A DNA stretch of 64,000 nt, from the NCBI GenBank assembly GCA_003260075.1, contig QLIY01000349.1, positions 54,279-118,278 on the forward strand. The letters are read 5' to 3'. Each line of letters begins with the position of its first letter. Position 1 is the stretch's first letter. Below are positions 44,614 to 56,325 of this stretch, in pieces. The notes below the pieces were generated by a model. It made no database searches. It saw nothing but the letters and a program-made list of their open reading frames with translations, and was not told the DNA's origin. Both the position numbers and the translations under genes were made by a program. Source of the DNA: Phallusia mammillata (taxonomy: Eukaryota; Chordata; Ascidiacea; Phlebobranchia; Ascidiidae).

Positions 44614-47600
44614 CTACAATCACCGTCATTTTCTGTCAAATATGTGGCTTCATTTGTATCCCAAGCCCATGAGTGGTCCTTTGTAAAAACATCTACTTAA
44701 CGTCAAATTTGCTTGAGGTTTCCTAAACCAACAGGGTTTTTGGCAATTGGTCACGGTTGAATAGTTTTCAACTTGCTCGTTTAGCTGTTTTGCGCCTGCA
44801 AAAAAGGAGAACTTTTTACCATTCCAAAAGCGATGTAAGGTTAAATAAACTCACAAGTCTTGTGTTTAAGCCAAAGCGTAACTAATACGTTAATGAGTCA
44901 GAGCTTAGGTGTTAAAGAAATGCTTCTTCGGGGATATAAAAACCTGAACTGAGATTTTACGTTGTTGTTTCAGTTGGGAAATAGGAATCGCTAAATATCG
45001 TTCGTAATGATAAGTTAGTCTATTTCTGCAGGAAATTTAAACTGTTGTTTGTCGAATTTCTCACTTAAGATCTGTAGTTGCAGACAGTTAAAATTAGATT
45101 TGTAAGATTTGTATAGCGCAGAAGTTCTTAACCGTGTACCCCCTGGGACTAGAAGTACTAACCACCAAAGCAGGGGGGACCAGATGGCATGTCAAAACAA
45201 ATGCTCTTTAAACTTTTTTTGAAAAAAAAAACGATAGTTATAGTATAATTCATCGAGTAACAAGCACCACTGAATACGTAAAAAGCCCGTCAGAATTATG
45301 TCAGTAATTGTATACAGGCGGTTTAACGCAATTTCATGCAAACTTAAGGGCTGTGAGCGCACAAAAGAACTACTGGCATAGGCTTATCGAACTTGGTGTT
45401 GAAAATGTGCCATCTGGTTGGACCATTTTGTTCTGTGATGCTCATTGAGCTGTGGGTTCAAAAGTTCTTCGTATTCCAACTCAATGACTTATGTAAAAGC
45501 TTTGACTTAATTTCAAGGAGCCCCTGATGCATTATCAAATTGTTGTTTAGCTTTTGTGAGAAACTGACTTATTGTTGAAGTTAAGTGGGGTCGAGCTTAT
45601 TTGCCCAAGAAATGAAAACATATCTGCACAATATAGACGATTTTTAGAGTCGAAAACGGACAATGCTTTCTTATAAATACAGTAGTTGAATGAATTATGT
45701 GGTTGTCAAAGCCCAAAGGTGAAAAGCGTCAGTATGTTTTAACAAACAATATAGATCGTTCATAAACCACAACCAAAATACAGTGCACCTAAACTGGAGA
45801 AATTGCTTGCTTACCTTTTTCTTAGAATACTTATGTTATAAGATTAACTTTAATTCCGGTTGAGATAAAGGGCTATATTTGGATGTTAGGGCTTGTGGAC
45901 AAACGGTCCTCGTCTTAAAACGGCCTTAATAGCAACTGGCCATCGATTTTAGGGATCTAAACGAGATTCACAAGATCGAATTAGGACATTTGTGTGGTCA
46001 AATAACTGTAATTTAATTTTCCCTAATATATTGAAAAGCCTTTGACAGATATACGGGCGTAAATCCCTATAGGTCAGGGGTTGGAAACCAACAATTTTCA
46101 TGGCATGGCCACTGGATATTTTTGGAGTTAATTTAACCTAATGCGTTGCTGGTTGTCAGTTAGTTATGGTGTAGGTCTAAAAAACAGGCTACACACGAGG
46201 TTCTGCCTTCTTTTTTATCGATTATGAGCTGGCACAATGAGCCATTATTTCACCCAAAAATGTTGACACACATCAAGCCATTTGGAAATAACGAGTAAAT
46301 TGGCACGCGGCTTTCAAAAAGTTGCTCACCCTGCCCTGGGCGTTTTGTTGAATTATGGAGCAGACATGAACTTTGTCATATAATACACATAATAACGTTT
46401 ATGCATGAGCGAAAAAACATGTGTATTTAAAACAAAGTGTAAAAATGAACAGTGTTTTAAAATTTGTGATGGTCATTGATTTAAACTTTACGAAGGATTA
46501 ACAATAATAAAATATTTTTTTAAGGCAAACGGCTGTTATCTTACAGAGTTGTAAGCTGTCACTATGCGTTTCGATTTCGAGTCGATTTGGGTAACAGTTT
46601 AAATAAAACTGACCTACTAAAACTCGGCCTTTTTTGTACAGGAATTTATCAATAGCCTTATTCCAGCTTCGTTTAAAATAAAATCGTTTTTTTAAGTCAA
46701 AGTGTTTTGATTCAAGAAAATTGGCATGTCTGTTTTTTTGAGTTTTTTTTGTCCGTGAACCGTGTGTCTTGTACCTTGACAGTGCACGGGTCCTTTGTTA
46801 GCTTTTAAGCACGTTTTTCATTGTAAACTAATTTATCATCATTAAGTAGCGTATAGGAAGCTAACGAAAAAGCTTGTTTACTCCTGTTAACATCCCATAA
46901 GACCTTTATAGTTCGCCACAGAGTTGTTTTGGGTTGGGTTCGGGTTTGGGCTTGAGTAAAACAGGCTTGATTAGTACCTCTGACTTTTTTTGTGTTGTAA
47001 TTTCAGTAACTATTAAGCCTAATTCAGGAAGTAAGCTCCTTCAAAACAACCATTCAGTCTAGGCGGTGTAGCCGTCCAAAGGCTAATATGATTATGTGTT
47101 TATAAGTTCGAATTAAAAATCGATTCGCGTCCAAGGTGTATCCAGTAACTTTTCAAAGTCGTGTGTTTATCGTCATTTATAATAATGCAAGTTCAGGAAA
47201 GCTCTGATGGTGTTTAATGCAGTGTAATATGTAGGCAAGAAAAATTTTCAATTACAACTTTTAACAGTATTTTCTTCTGCTATCGAAACGAAGTTATGTG
47301 CGTTTTTGGGTGAAATATTGCCAATTTTTACTCACTTTTATACCAAGTACAGGCCAGATAACAATAAATTAAGTTTTCAATGCAACGGTTCAGATATTAT
47401 TTTACATAGTATTCAGATATTATTTACTCCCCAAAATCTCCTTTTTCTCTAAGCTTGTTTTTTTCTCGCTAAACTCTAATAATACATCAGTGTTTGACAT
47501 GTTCTTTAGGCAGATCAGCTAAATTTTCACCGCATTTGTGAGATGACCGTATCGAAGGAATTCAACACTTCGACAGACCGTAACGTACAACTGACCAGCG

Positions 47601-48142
47601 ATAACAATGCGCTGTTTTAGGACAAACGATATTTTGAAATGATAAAATATTTCGATTGCGAATCAGTTTTGTTGTTATACTTTTGTGTAGTTTAAACTCT
47701 ATTATGCCGCAGTATTAGTTTTCTAGTGAATCTTTTTTCTCAAGCCAAACATTTTACTTCTGTTTGAATATAGTTTTAATGTCAGTATTTGTGTTTTTCG
47801 TTTCTGGTTGGTTTTAACAAAATTTGTATTAATGGTTACTGTGTATTTTTGTGTTGGCTGGGTTCATTTTTTGATATGTCTATAGACATAGTAATTGGTA
47901 TCAAAACCCGACTATAAATAGGAAATACTACATACGTACAATCATAGTACGCCAGGCCTGTTATACTGTGATTTATCGACATGTATGCCGTGATCGCTGG
48001 TCTGCATCGACGCTTCAGGGCTGATCCCAGTTTGAATATGTGTATCTTACATACGTACAATATTTTTCTTATGGCTAATAGTCCCCTTTATGTTTGTACT
48101 TTGTTTTATTGTTTAGGCGTAAGGTATAGACGCCTATAAAAC
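44614..48142. other. Intergenic DNA upstream of the membrane-protein gene
   Basis: No gene recognised. Single hAT-like termini lie near 45124 (GAAGTTCTTAACC) and 46075 (CAGGGGTTGG). A SINE fragment lies just before the next gene. Confidence 0.5.
47950..48045 (+). mobile_element. SINE 3' fragment
   Basis: GCCAGGCCTGTTATACTGTG to CAGTTTGAATATGTGTATC matches the 3' half of the SINE at 35239, including CGTGATCGCTGGTCTG. It ends about 100 bases before the start codon of the next gene. Confidence 0.55.
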
Positions 48143-51100
48143 ATGGCCATGAAACTGTTGTTCACAATTACGCTTTGTGTGGCTGCCGCGTTATCTGCTG
48201 AGTCCAGACTTTTCGGAGTGATGCAACCCTGCCCGAAAAACGATTCCAAAAATGACGAATGCCAAGTTTGCATCTCAAACACGGATCAACGACCTCCTGA
48301 AACAGGTAGGTCTGCATTGACGTCAGTTTCGCCGTATTGATGCAAGCGTTACTGCAGACCGTGGGTATTTTCCGTATGAAGGAAGACAGTCGTTAGTCTG
48401 CTGTCGCTTGCTATTAGCTTCTGATATTATCATAAAAAAAAGAAAGAAAGGGGTTTTAAGCTTGTTTTAACATCAACAAGATTACTGGCTTGTCGCTAAC
48501 CAATATTTTCTACTTTTATCTTTTTTGTGTTAGCGTCTGCGTGAAAACGTAAGGCATTTTATGTGATTTGTAAAGTAAAAAACTTATAGGTGCTGGTATA
48601 GATTTGTTATATTGTGGCTTAATGGTTGAAAAAAACGTTCTATCACAAAATCAAAACAAATTAAAAACGCACTGTTTGGCTACGTTACTCAAATGCTATT
48701 TTTAGCCGTTTATGGGCTATTGAATAACAAATAGCCGGCAAAATAATATTTAAAATCGTTTTTAATCATAAAATACAATCACTAGGGCTTCCACATACTT
48801 AACGCCTGCAGAAAACAAAAAATATTTGCGCAATTTTTTGCCTAACAATATATTTTAATAAACAAAAATCGATAAATCAGTTTATTGCCGGAAATATGCT
48901 GCAGTTAAACTGGCTTTAACTACGTAATTCCCCATTTGTGCATCATTTTTAAAATCTGTCTCACGCCTACGCTTCGAAACAACAGTACATCTACTGAAAT
49001 CCCCTAGAGCGCTTTTAACAGGTTTTCAAATTGGGCGACAAAACGTATATGCCCTAGATTTTGCGGCTGTATGGTTGAACAAGATTACAGCAACCTTCCA
49101 TTGATATTATCTTGAAATTGAACGTCAAAAAGAAATGCTTTTTGACCTTTTGAACAAAATCGGCGCTTTAATGTATTTAGTCTTCACAAGCAGTTCTACG
49201 GTTGGGTAAAAACGCCAAGCACAAATTTAGTGCATGCTCTGTGAAAAAAATAAACGACTGCTTTTACTGTTTTTTGTACGACTGAACATGTCAATTTGAC
49301 TTCAGTCATTGGTGTTGGTACCTTTCTGTCACAATTTTCCCAAATCAATAAAAAACATAACTACCAGAGAACTTTAGTGCGTTTTGAATACATCTTAGTG
49401 CAGACGTTTCAAGAATTCAACACCACACAATAGTTGTATAGTCATATTAAACAACAATGAAACGTTTGCTATACCGTGTAATAATTACCATACACTGCCA
49501 TACTTTGCCAATTTGCCTTAATTCTCAGACAATTTTAGTTTGGTCTATGTCTTATGAATCGAACTGATTTTTTATGCAGCGCGATTCCTCTACAAATATT
49601 TGAAATCTGTGCAAGTTGCTGGTTCGCACAATAACTTCACCTGGTCTTTCAAGTCAGTCAATGGTGTTGACCCGAATAAAATCAACATTACTTTGTTTGC
49701 ATGGTCGCAATCCAACCCAAACTTGTAAGTATATGATTAATAAGACCTTTACCAGAAACAATCAATCCAGTATGTTTGTATAAAACATGTTCAGGGGTCG
49801 GCAATCTTTTTCTTTACTGAGGACCGTATTTGAAACTGAATGTTTTTCGCGGACCGGCCTTCAAAAAAAAAACAATTAGCAACGAAAACGCTCAAATTAG
49901 TTTATATTTCCTGGGATACATGGGCTAAATGTTTTGAAGCATTTGAAGCAGTGGTTCTCAAACTTGGTTTTCGGGGCCGCATGCGGCTCCCAACTACTTA
50001 TTTTGCGGCTCGCCCCAGACCTCAGAAAACCACCAAAGATTGCTATTTTAGCTTTCAAAGTAATAATCTTTAGTGATTTTCTCAAGGTTTCGTTTTTTTG
50101 CGGCTCCCGCACACTTAAAAAAATACCATTTGGCCCCAACAATAAAAAAGTTTGAGAACCACTGATTTAAAGTATACGGCCCGGTAACAAACTCCTCGCG
50201 GACGGCAACGGGCCGCGGATCGTCGGTTGCCGACCACTGCTTTAAATGAATAAATGTAAAAATCAAGAAGCGAGTAAAAACCATTAAAAGCAGTAAAAAA
50301 GCGAGAACAAGCCTGAATGGCAGGTAAAAACGTGCAGATAAAAGCGATACGAGAATAAACGGTATACTGGCTTGTTGCTCCTCAATTAAAAAAGCTATAT
50401 TTTTTCAGTGGTAACCCGATTCCAGGTTGTTGCAACGTTCCGCTAAGGAAAGGTGGTTGTTTGGCTACAGAATGCCGAGATGGCCGTGTGTTTTTCGGCC
50501 TTTCCACTGAAAAACTAAGCGCAGCCTACATACGTCGTCCATGGGGCAAAATTGACAACTGTAAGTGTACAAAAATAAAAGGCAGCAAACAAGTATAGGT
50601 AGATATTCAGTTTTTCTATTTTCTGTCCATTTTACACCACAAGGCCTGCGAAATACGTCTGTCACATAAGTAGTGGTGGGATTCAGCCGGTTCGCACCGG
50701 TTCTATAGAACCGTCTCACGGAATTTTATGACATCAGCGAACCAGTTAGAATTACTGGTTACTGTCAAAGGACTTTTTGTAACAGAACCGGCTGACAAAA
50801 AAATTTAATCCACCACTGCACATAAGTAACGTTTTTTGGACAAAGCCAATTTATATTATGGTTTTAAACAGTTTGGTTTTTGATAATTTGTGGTTCGTAT
50901 AAAAAAAACAGAACTTTAAACATTTGTTTCATTAATATTCACAACCAAAATGTGCAAAGAAATTTGGGAGAACAATTTTAAATTTTGCCGTAGACGATAG
51001 CGCAAAATAATTGCTAGCAATTTTCTAATACGCGTGCATAATACGTTTGCTGCAAACGTTGCTGCAATCATGAAACAGCAGCATGTAGTTCGGAAACGTG

Positions 51101-54100
51101 CTTCTGAGGAAATGTGTCATTGATGTTAATGTTTAAGCCGCTTCTTTAAATATGAATACAGAAGGAAGTTGCGATTAATACTAACATGGTTAATACCCAT
51201 AGAAATCTTATAAACAACAAAGTAGCAATTTTTGGTTCTTAATTTGGACATGAGGTTTTTAGTTAAACTGGTGACCCCTTTATTGGAGTTTTATGTCCTG
51301 CTATCGTCTATTTTTGTTTTGTTTTTTAAAAAGATTTTTGTGCCTTTTAAATGCATTACAAAACTGTAGTTCTTTTTTGCAATTTCCCCTGCCTGTTTTT
51401 CGTTTTTTGCATTATTTTGACAAAAAAAAAACTGTTTTGCAAAAATTAAGTAAGACGAAAATGCCTTTGACTAAATGATTGTTACTTTAGTTATTAAGGT
51501 TTGTTTCAATTTATTTAAGCCTGTTTTTTCATTATAGGTACGAAACCCACGATAAAGCCTAAATTCATCTACACCTGTCCATCAGAACCGCCTGAATGGA
51601 TGAAAAACAAAAACGCCAAGTGCTTACGTTACGACTCAAGCACAGGGGAGACTGTTTTCACGAATTCCTCCAAAAAATGGGAAGGTGTTAGCTGGACGGA
51701 TTGGATGGAAGACAGAAGAAACCAGATTGCAAGAGAGCTAACCCAAATGTGTACGTTTTTGCTTCCAAAAAGTAAGTTTCGTTAACGCCTTTAGTTTTCT
51801 ACTTAAGCATTAAAATATATGGCCTTCATACGTAAAAGCTTTTTACAATTATTATTTTTGGAAATTATTATGATTTTGTATTTGGTTAGTTGAAATTGAA
51901 TAACTCGGCTTTAATTCTTGAAGTAGTTGCTCATTTGTTGCGTTTTCAACCCAGAAAGTGTCAAAAAAGCCAAGTTTATTTATTTGCATTGTCACTTATT
52001 TAGACATACCCATGCTGAACAGTTGTAAAACAGAAAGGACACGAAAAAAAAAAAACACACATCAGTTATCGAAATCATAGTACGCCAGGCCGATAGAAGG
52101 CTCTATACCGAATCAGCCGGTCACCAAGTATTCACCATATGGCAAGGCGTAGGCTAGAAAAATCTGGCCTGCGGTGGGATTCGAACCCAGGGAGCTCGCA
52201 CTGTTCATGACAACAGAAACTGTTAAAACATCTGCAAAACAATATGTTCACTACATGCAATATCTCTTGTTGTTGTGAGTTGGTTCTTTATTCAAGCAAA
52301 AGACAATCATCACAATTTTGCGTCCCAAAATATCGCCCATCAATTATGTGGGGTGTGTTGTGGTATGCGGCAGGCATAACTTTAACTGACGTTGTAATTC
52401 TGACATTAGCTACCCAAATTTACCACATCAACAAACAAAGCCTAACCACAGGCATTTCCAAAAATGTGGATCAAATTACTGATGATGAATTGAATGCTTT
52501 TTGCGGTATTTCTGTCATAGCATAAAACCACACAAAATTCGTCAATAAACATCATTTCGCTAAAATTGACTGACGTTTTGACGCCTTGCGTTTTATATCC
52601 TGCTTTAAACAGGAAATACGCTGTCATGTGTGGCGTACAAACTTGACATTTGCAGTGTTGCCAGGGTGGCGGTTTTCCCGCCCAATTGGGCTGGTTTCCG
52701 ACATTATGTTGCGGGTTGCGTTATTTGGGCGGGCTGTCGAAAATGTCATTTGTTCGCGTCATACTACAGTTGTGTTAACGTTTAATGATGGTAATACCTT
52801 CATTATATTTCCCCTAACAAAACTGTTTATGAAAATGATATATTCGGAATTGCTAAGTTTCTAAGATATAGTGTCAAACCTTCGAGATATTGAACTTTGG
52901 AGCACAGAAAACTTCAAAGAAAAGGATTTGATCTAGTTTGACGCTCCTACCAAAAATTATAATTTTATTTTATTCATACGACTAGTTTCAGTCCATTGCA
53001 AGCTATTTTATAAGTACATAATTTACGATTTTTGAAGCGAAAAAATGCAAGTAAATATCTGTACACAAAACTTTACAACGTTTCATCTGACAATGGCAAC
53101 AGGAATTTTTGAAATGTTGTGATATTTTTGGACACAAATTTTTGCCTGTATTTTTGACTCAGAAAATTTAGAACAGTGTACCCAAATGAATATTTTTATT
53201 TGCAGAACGAGTGATAACTGAGGGCGACCAGTCATCTGCTCTTACCACAAACGACAACATTCTGTTCCAACGTGAAGTTTTCCATATGACTAGTCTACAC
53301 TGGACAGATCAAGGTGTAAGTGACCATCAAAACAACACGATCCAATGCGAGATAAAGGCCATTAACTTCAGTGAAGTGCTGCAACTGCAAAACATCAATA
53401 ACAACCAGAATATGTACATGTGTATTGTCTTATGGTCGGGAAAAGCAAGTTCTACTGATGGTGCTGTTCCGCCAGTGAAATGCATGGCGCAAAATGGTAA
53501 GTTTGTTGTTGAAAACCGCTCTGTGCTTTTAAGGTTTAGTTTTTGTGTTAGAGTTGTAAACGGGCCTACATTGGAAGCCCGACCCGACCCGAAAGTACAA
53601 GCCCAGAACCCGGCCCGAACCCCAATCGTTTTTTAGAAGCTCGTTTAGGCCCGAAAAGTTGATTGACAAGCCTATACATTGAAGCCTCAGGAAAGACCAA
53701 GGCAACAACACAATAGACAATTGATCTCGAACAAGACGTTTTAGGGCTGATTGACATTAAGTCAGGTCCAGCAACTGGCTACTTAGCTAGTTAAATTTAT
53801 TCAAAAAATACTGACGCAGTGTAAAGTCAGGCCCGAATCAAGCCCGTTTTTTTCAAAAAAACTAAACACGAACCCGGCCCGACAAGGCCTGCCGACTTGC
53901 AACTCTGGTCAGATTAATTTAGGGTCACCCAAAACGGAACATAAAAAAATCCAACTGTAATTATTATTTCACCAATTCAGTTTTACATCATAAAACCATG
54001 GAGCCATTACATGACAAGTTAGCTGCAGACATTACATATTGTTTCGACCTATAAGGTATTGTCAGTGCAGACATGGGCCGTATTGGCTGGTGTAGGAGTA

Positions 54101-56027
54101 GCAGGCTGAAGTTTTACCTGCTGGTTGGAATTACATTTTGAGCCCTACCACTATGCTAGCATTAGCTTGAGTCAAAATCAGGCAACGTTTTAGCTATTGC
54201 TGGCCACTTAATAGCTTTATTGTGCTTTAATGGTCGCCCTCATGTCTACTGAGCTTAAATAAAACATTCAGCAGCTGGCATAGGTTACGTCTAAAACGTT
54301 AGTACAGTGGTTTCCAACCTTTATCGACGAGTTTCTCCCTTAACAATTTAAAACATCTCCCAATAGACTACATAGTAGATGCTAAACCATACAAAGAGCT
54401 TTCAAAAAATGGTTCTTTATCATCACGTCACAGGTTATATCACGTCACAGGTTATATTCCCAGATCTAAAGTGTCTATTTACAAATCACATGTAAAAATT
54501 AAAGTACATTCCTCCCTGGTTGGAAACCACTGCGTTAGTACATATATTCTAAAACACATGTGCATGGCCACATAGATTCGTATTCGGCCATAGGTTGTGC
54601 AACCTGAAACTGTGTTGATTAAATACCAACAGACTTGTATGCATACGAATGGCAAAGATGTTTGAATATTAACCTGCAATTTTGACTTTGTGATTGTTTA
54701 GAAAGCGACGTACCGACCGAAAAGCCTGCCACTGGAGGAAGAAATGAGACCCTAATTATAATTTTCGTCAGTTTGATCGCCGGATTCTTCTTAATTCTTA
54801 TCCTGATATTCCTGTGTTTGCTTGTGAATCGCAAAATGGGAAAATTTATCAAGAAAACCGAAAAAGTGCCTGAAAGCCTGGTGAGTGAAATTTACGTTCA
54901 AACGCTATTGCTTGGTTGCAATATAGATTTGCATAACTGTGCTAATTAATAAATAAGTTGTGTAATGTGAAGGCATCGAGCCAATAAATGATAAGCTACA
55001 GGCAGTGCACACTGTTTCGACCAATAAGGTCTCATCAGTGCAGCTGGTGACGAGAGATCGGCCGTATTGGCTGGTGTAGCCAAGTTGTGTAATATACATG
55101 AAAAGTACAAGCATCGAGTCAATACTTGACAAGCTGCAGACAGTGCACACTGTTTTGAATTATTCTGTGGTTTAGGGGCAGTTGTGGCATCAAGCCCCCC
55201 CCCCCTCATCAGTGCAGCTGGTGACGAGAGATCGGCCGTATTGGCTGGTGTAGCCAAGTTGTGTAATATACATGAAAAGTACAAGCATCGAGTCAATACT
55301 TGACAAGCTGCAGACAGTGCACACTGTTTTAAATTATTCTGTGGTTTAGGGACAGTTATTGCATCAAACAGGTTTGGTAACGTATGGCTTTTCAATCTGT
55401 TACTCCTAACAAACTGCAGTGCCGTAATTAAGCTACACTAGCGCATACGGCCAATCCCTATGAGACCCTATAGGTCGAAACAGTGTGAACTGTCTGCAGC
55501 TTAAACATAAAATAACTTAGTGAAAACGAATACTTTAAATCAGTGGTCGGCAACCGCCAGGCCGCGGCCCGTTACCGGTCCGTGACGAGATTGTTACTGG
55601 GCCGTATATTTTTTCAGGTTAAATGCTTTTATGCGTTTTCATTGTTAAATATTTGTAGTTTTTTGAAGGCCGGTCCGCGATAAAATTTTAATTTCAAAAA
55701 CGCTCCGCAGTAGAAAAAAGGTTGCCGACCCCTGCTTTAAATCATACTTTTAAATCCCGTTTTATTAAAATGTTTAGTAGCAGATAATTTGAAATTATTT
55801 GGATTTTAAACCTTCAACCTATTTAAAACCACTGGGCTTTTATATGTCTTTGGGATTTTGCTTTTAACCAACTTTTGTAACATTTACAGAACCGGGTGAT
55901 GAAAGACGAAAAGAACGTTTTCGAGATAGCCATGGATTCGTCAGAAGAAGGTTACAATGAAAAAGAAACCTCTCCTTTTGAGCCTCTTTCGTCTAACATG
56001 TACCGGAGTATTGCACAGCATATATGA
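48143..56027 (+). CDS. Unrecognised type I single-pass membrane glycoprotein
   Basis: Seven exons: 48143-48305, 49580-49724, 50409-50560, 51538-51771, 53206-53496, 54702-54880 and 55890-56027. All are GT-AG and total exactly 434 codons, stop TGA 56025-56027. A signal peptide (MAMKLLFTITLCVAAALSA) precedes a Cys-rich ectodomain of about 325 residues, including PGCCNVPLRKGGCLATEC in exon 3. Possible N-glycosylation sites are NFT, NIT, NSS, NNT, NFS and NET. One strongly hydrophobic helix at about 346-370 is followed by basic residues and a 60-residue cytoplasmic tail. The tail has EEGYNEKE and a terminal YRSI, a YxxI-type sorting or signalling motif (Tyr426). Architecture fits a cell-surface receptor or adhesion protein; I recognise no domain family. 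Introns carry several hAT-like elements, a SINE and a possible transposase fossil. Confidence 0.82.
49792..50239 (+). mobile_element. hAT-like element with a nested element, intron 2
   Basis: CAGGGGTCGGCAATC start and GGTTGCCGACCACTG end. The family also appears at 55541. No matching target duplication, so one end may have been altered. Confidence 0.6.
49949..50164 (+). mobile_element. hAT-like element nested inside 49792-50239
   Basis: CAGTGGTTCTCAAACTT and AAGTTTGAGAACCACTG are perfect inverted ends of 17 bp. Target duplication ATTTGAAG / ATTTAAAG (49941-49948, 50165-50172). Confidence 0.85.
50671..50818 (-). mobile_element. hAT-like MITE, family A (inverted), intron 3
   Basis: TAGTGGTGGGATTCAGCC start and CCACCACTG end. 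Perfect target duplication CACATAAG (50663-50670, 50819-50826). Confidence 0.85.
52078..52215 (-). mobile_element. tRNA-derived SINE fragment, intron 4
   Basis: On the minus strand it reads GGGTTCGAATCCCACCGCAG (B box), then TAGCCTACGCCTTGCCATAT and ACCGGCTGATTCGGTATAGA, as in the copy at 60020. Confidence 0.6.
52244..52525 (+). pseudogene. Possible piggyBac-type transposase remnant, intron 4
   Basis: A 93-codon frame ends with QIYHINKQS and QITDDELNAFCGI. This weakly resembles the TNLYA ... ElkAFlGi pattern at the start of the piggyBac (DDE_Tnp_1_7) domain. It stops right after, with no catalytic residues. Resemblance is by eye only. Confidence 0.25.
53549..53907 (+). mobile_element. GC-rich hAT-like element, intron 5
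   Basis: TAGAGTTGTAAACGGGCC start and GACTTGCAACTCTG end, same family as 38330-38682. Contains repeated GCCCGA motifs. Confidence 0.6.
54305..54532 (+). mobile_element. hAT-like element, intron 5
   Basis: CAGTGGTTTCCAACC and GGTTGGAAACCACTG. Perfect target duplication CGTTAGTA (54297-54304, 54533-54540). Confidence 0.85.
54950..55500 (+). repeat. Family O dispersed repeats, duplicated around a C11 run, intron 6
   Basis: TCATCAGTGCAGCTGGTGAC, GATCGGCCGTATTGGCTGG and CTGCAGACAGTGCACACTG occur before (55028-55194) and after (55206-55375) the C run 55195-55205. A further partial copy lies at 55437-55500. The two flanking copies are nearly identical. Confidence 0.75.
55541..55734 (+). mobile_element. 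hAT-like element, intron 6
   Basis: CAGTGGTCGGCAACC and GGTTGCCGACCCCTG. Perfect target duplication CTTTAAAT (55533-55540, 55735-55742). Same family as 49792-50239. Confidence 0.85.
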
Positions 56028-56189
56028 TATTCCGCGGGAACTACCACGCATGTTCCGTAAATTCGGATCTGAAATTTCCGACTGTTCCGCAACAAGAACA
56101 AATCGTTTTTTGACTTGTTGACAGCGAAATCGGAAATAAGTCTATAAGGCAACCGTGTTAATTGCCAGGTCGAATGCCTAAAAGCGCGA

Positions 56190-56325
56190 CTCTTCTTGTC
56201 GAAACTAGCCCAAATAGCGCAACTGTGTTTGTCAAAACCAGCCCAAATAGCGCGAACATTTTGTCAAAACCAGCCCAAAAAGCGCGATTTTACTTGTCAA
56301 AACCAGCCCAAATAGCGCAACTACA
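56190..56325 (+). repeat. Minisatellite of about 33-bp units, just downstream of the membrane-protein gene
   Basis: Four to five imperfect units built on AACCAGCCCAAATAGCGC and a following TTGTCAAA, starting about 165 bases after the stop codon. Confidence 0.7.

Noticed and set aside
55952-56152. Minus-strand frame over the last exon of the membrane-protein gene
   Set aside because: Antisense to a supported terminal exon.
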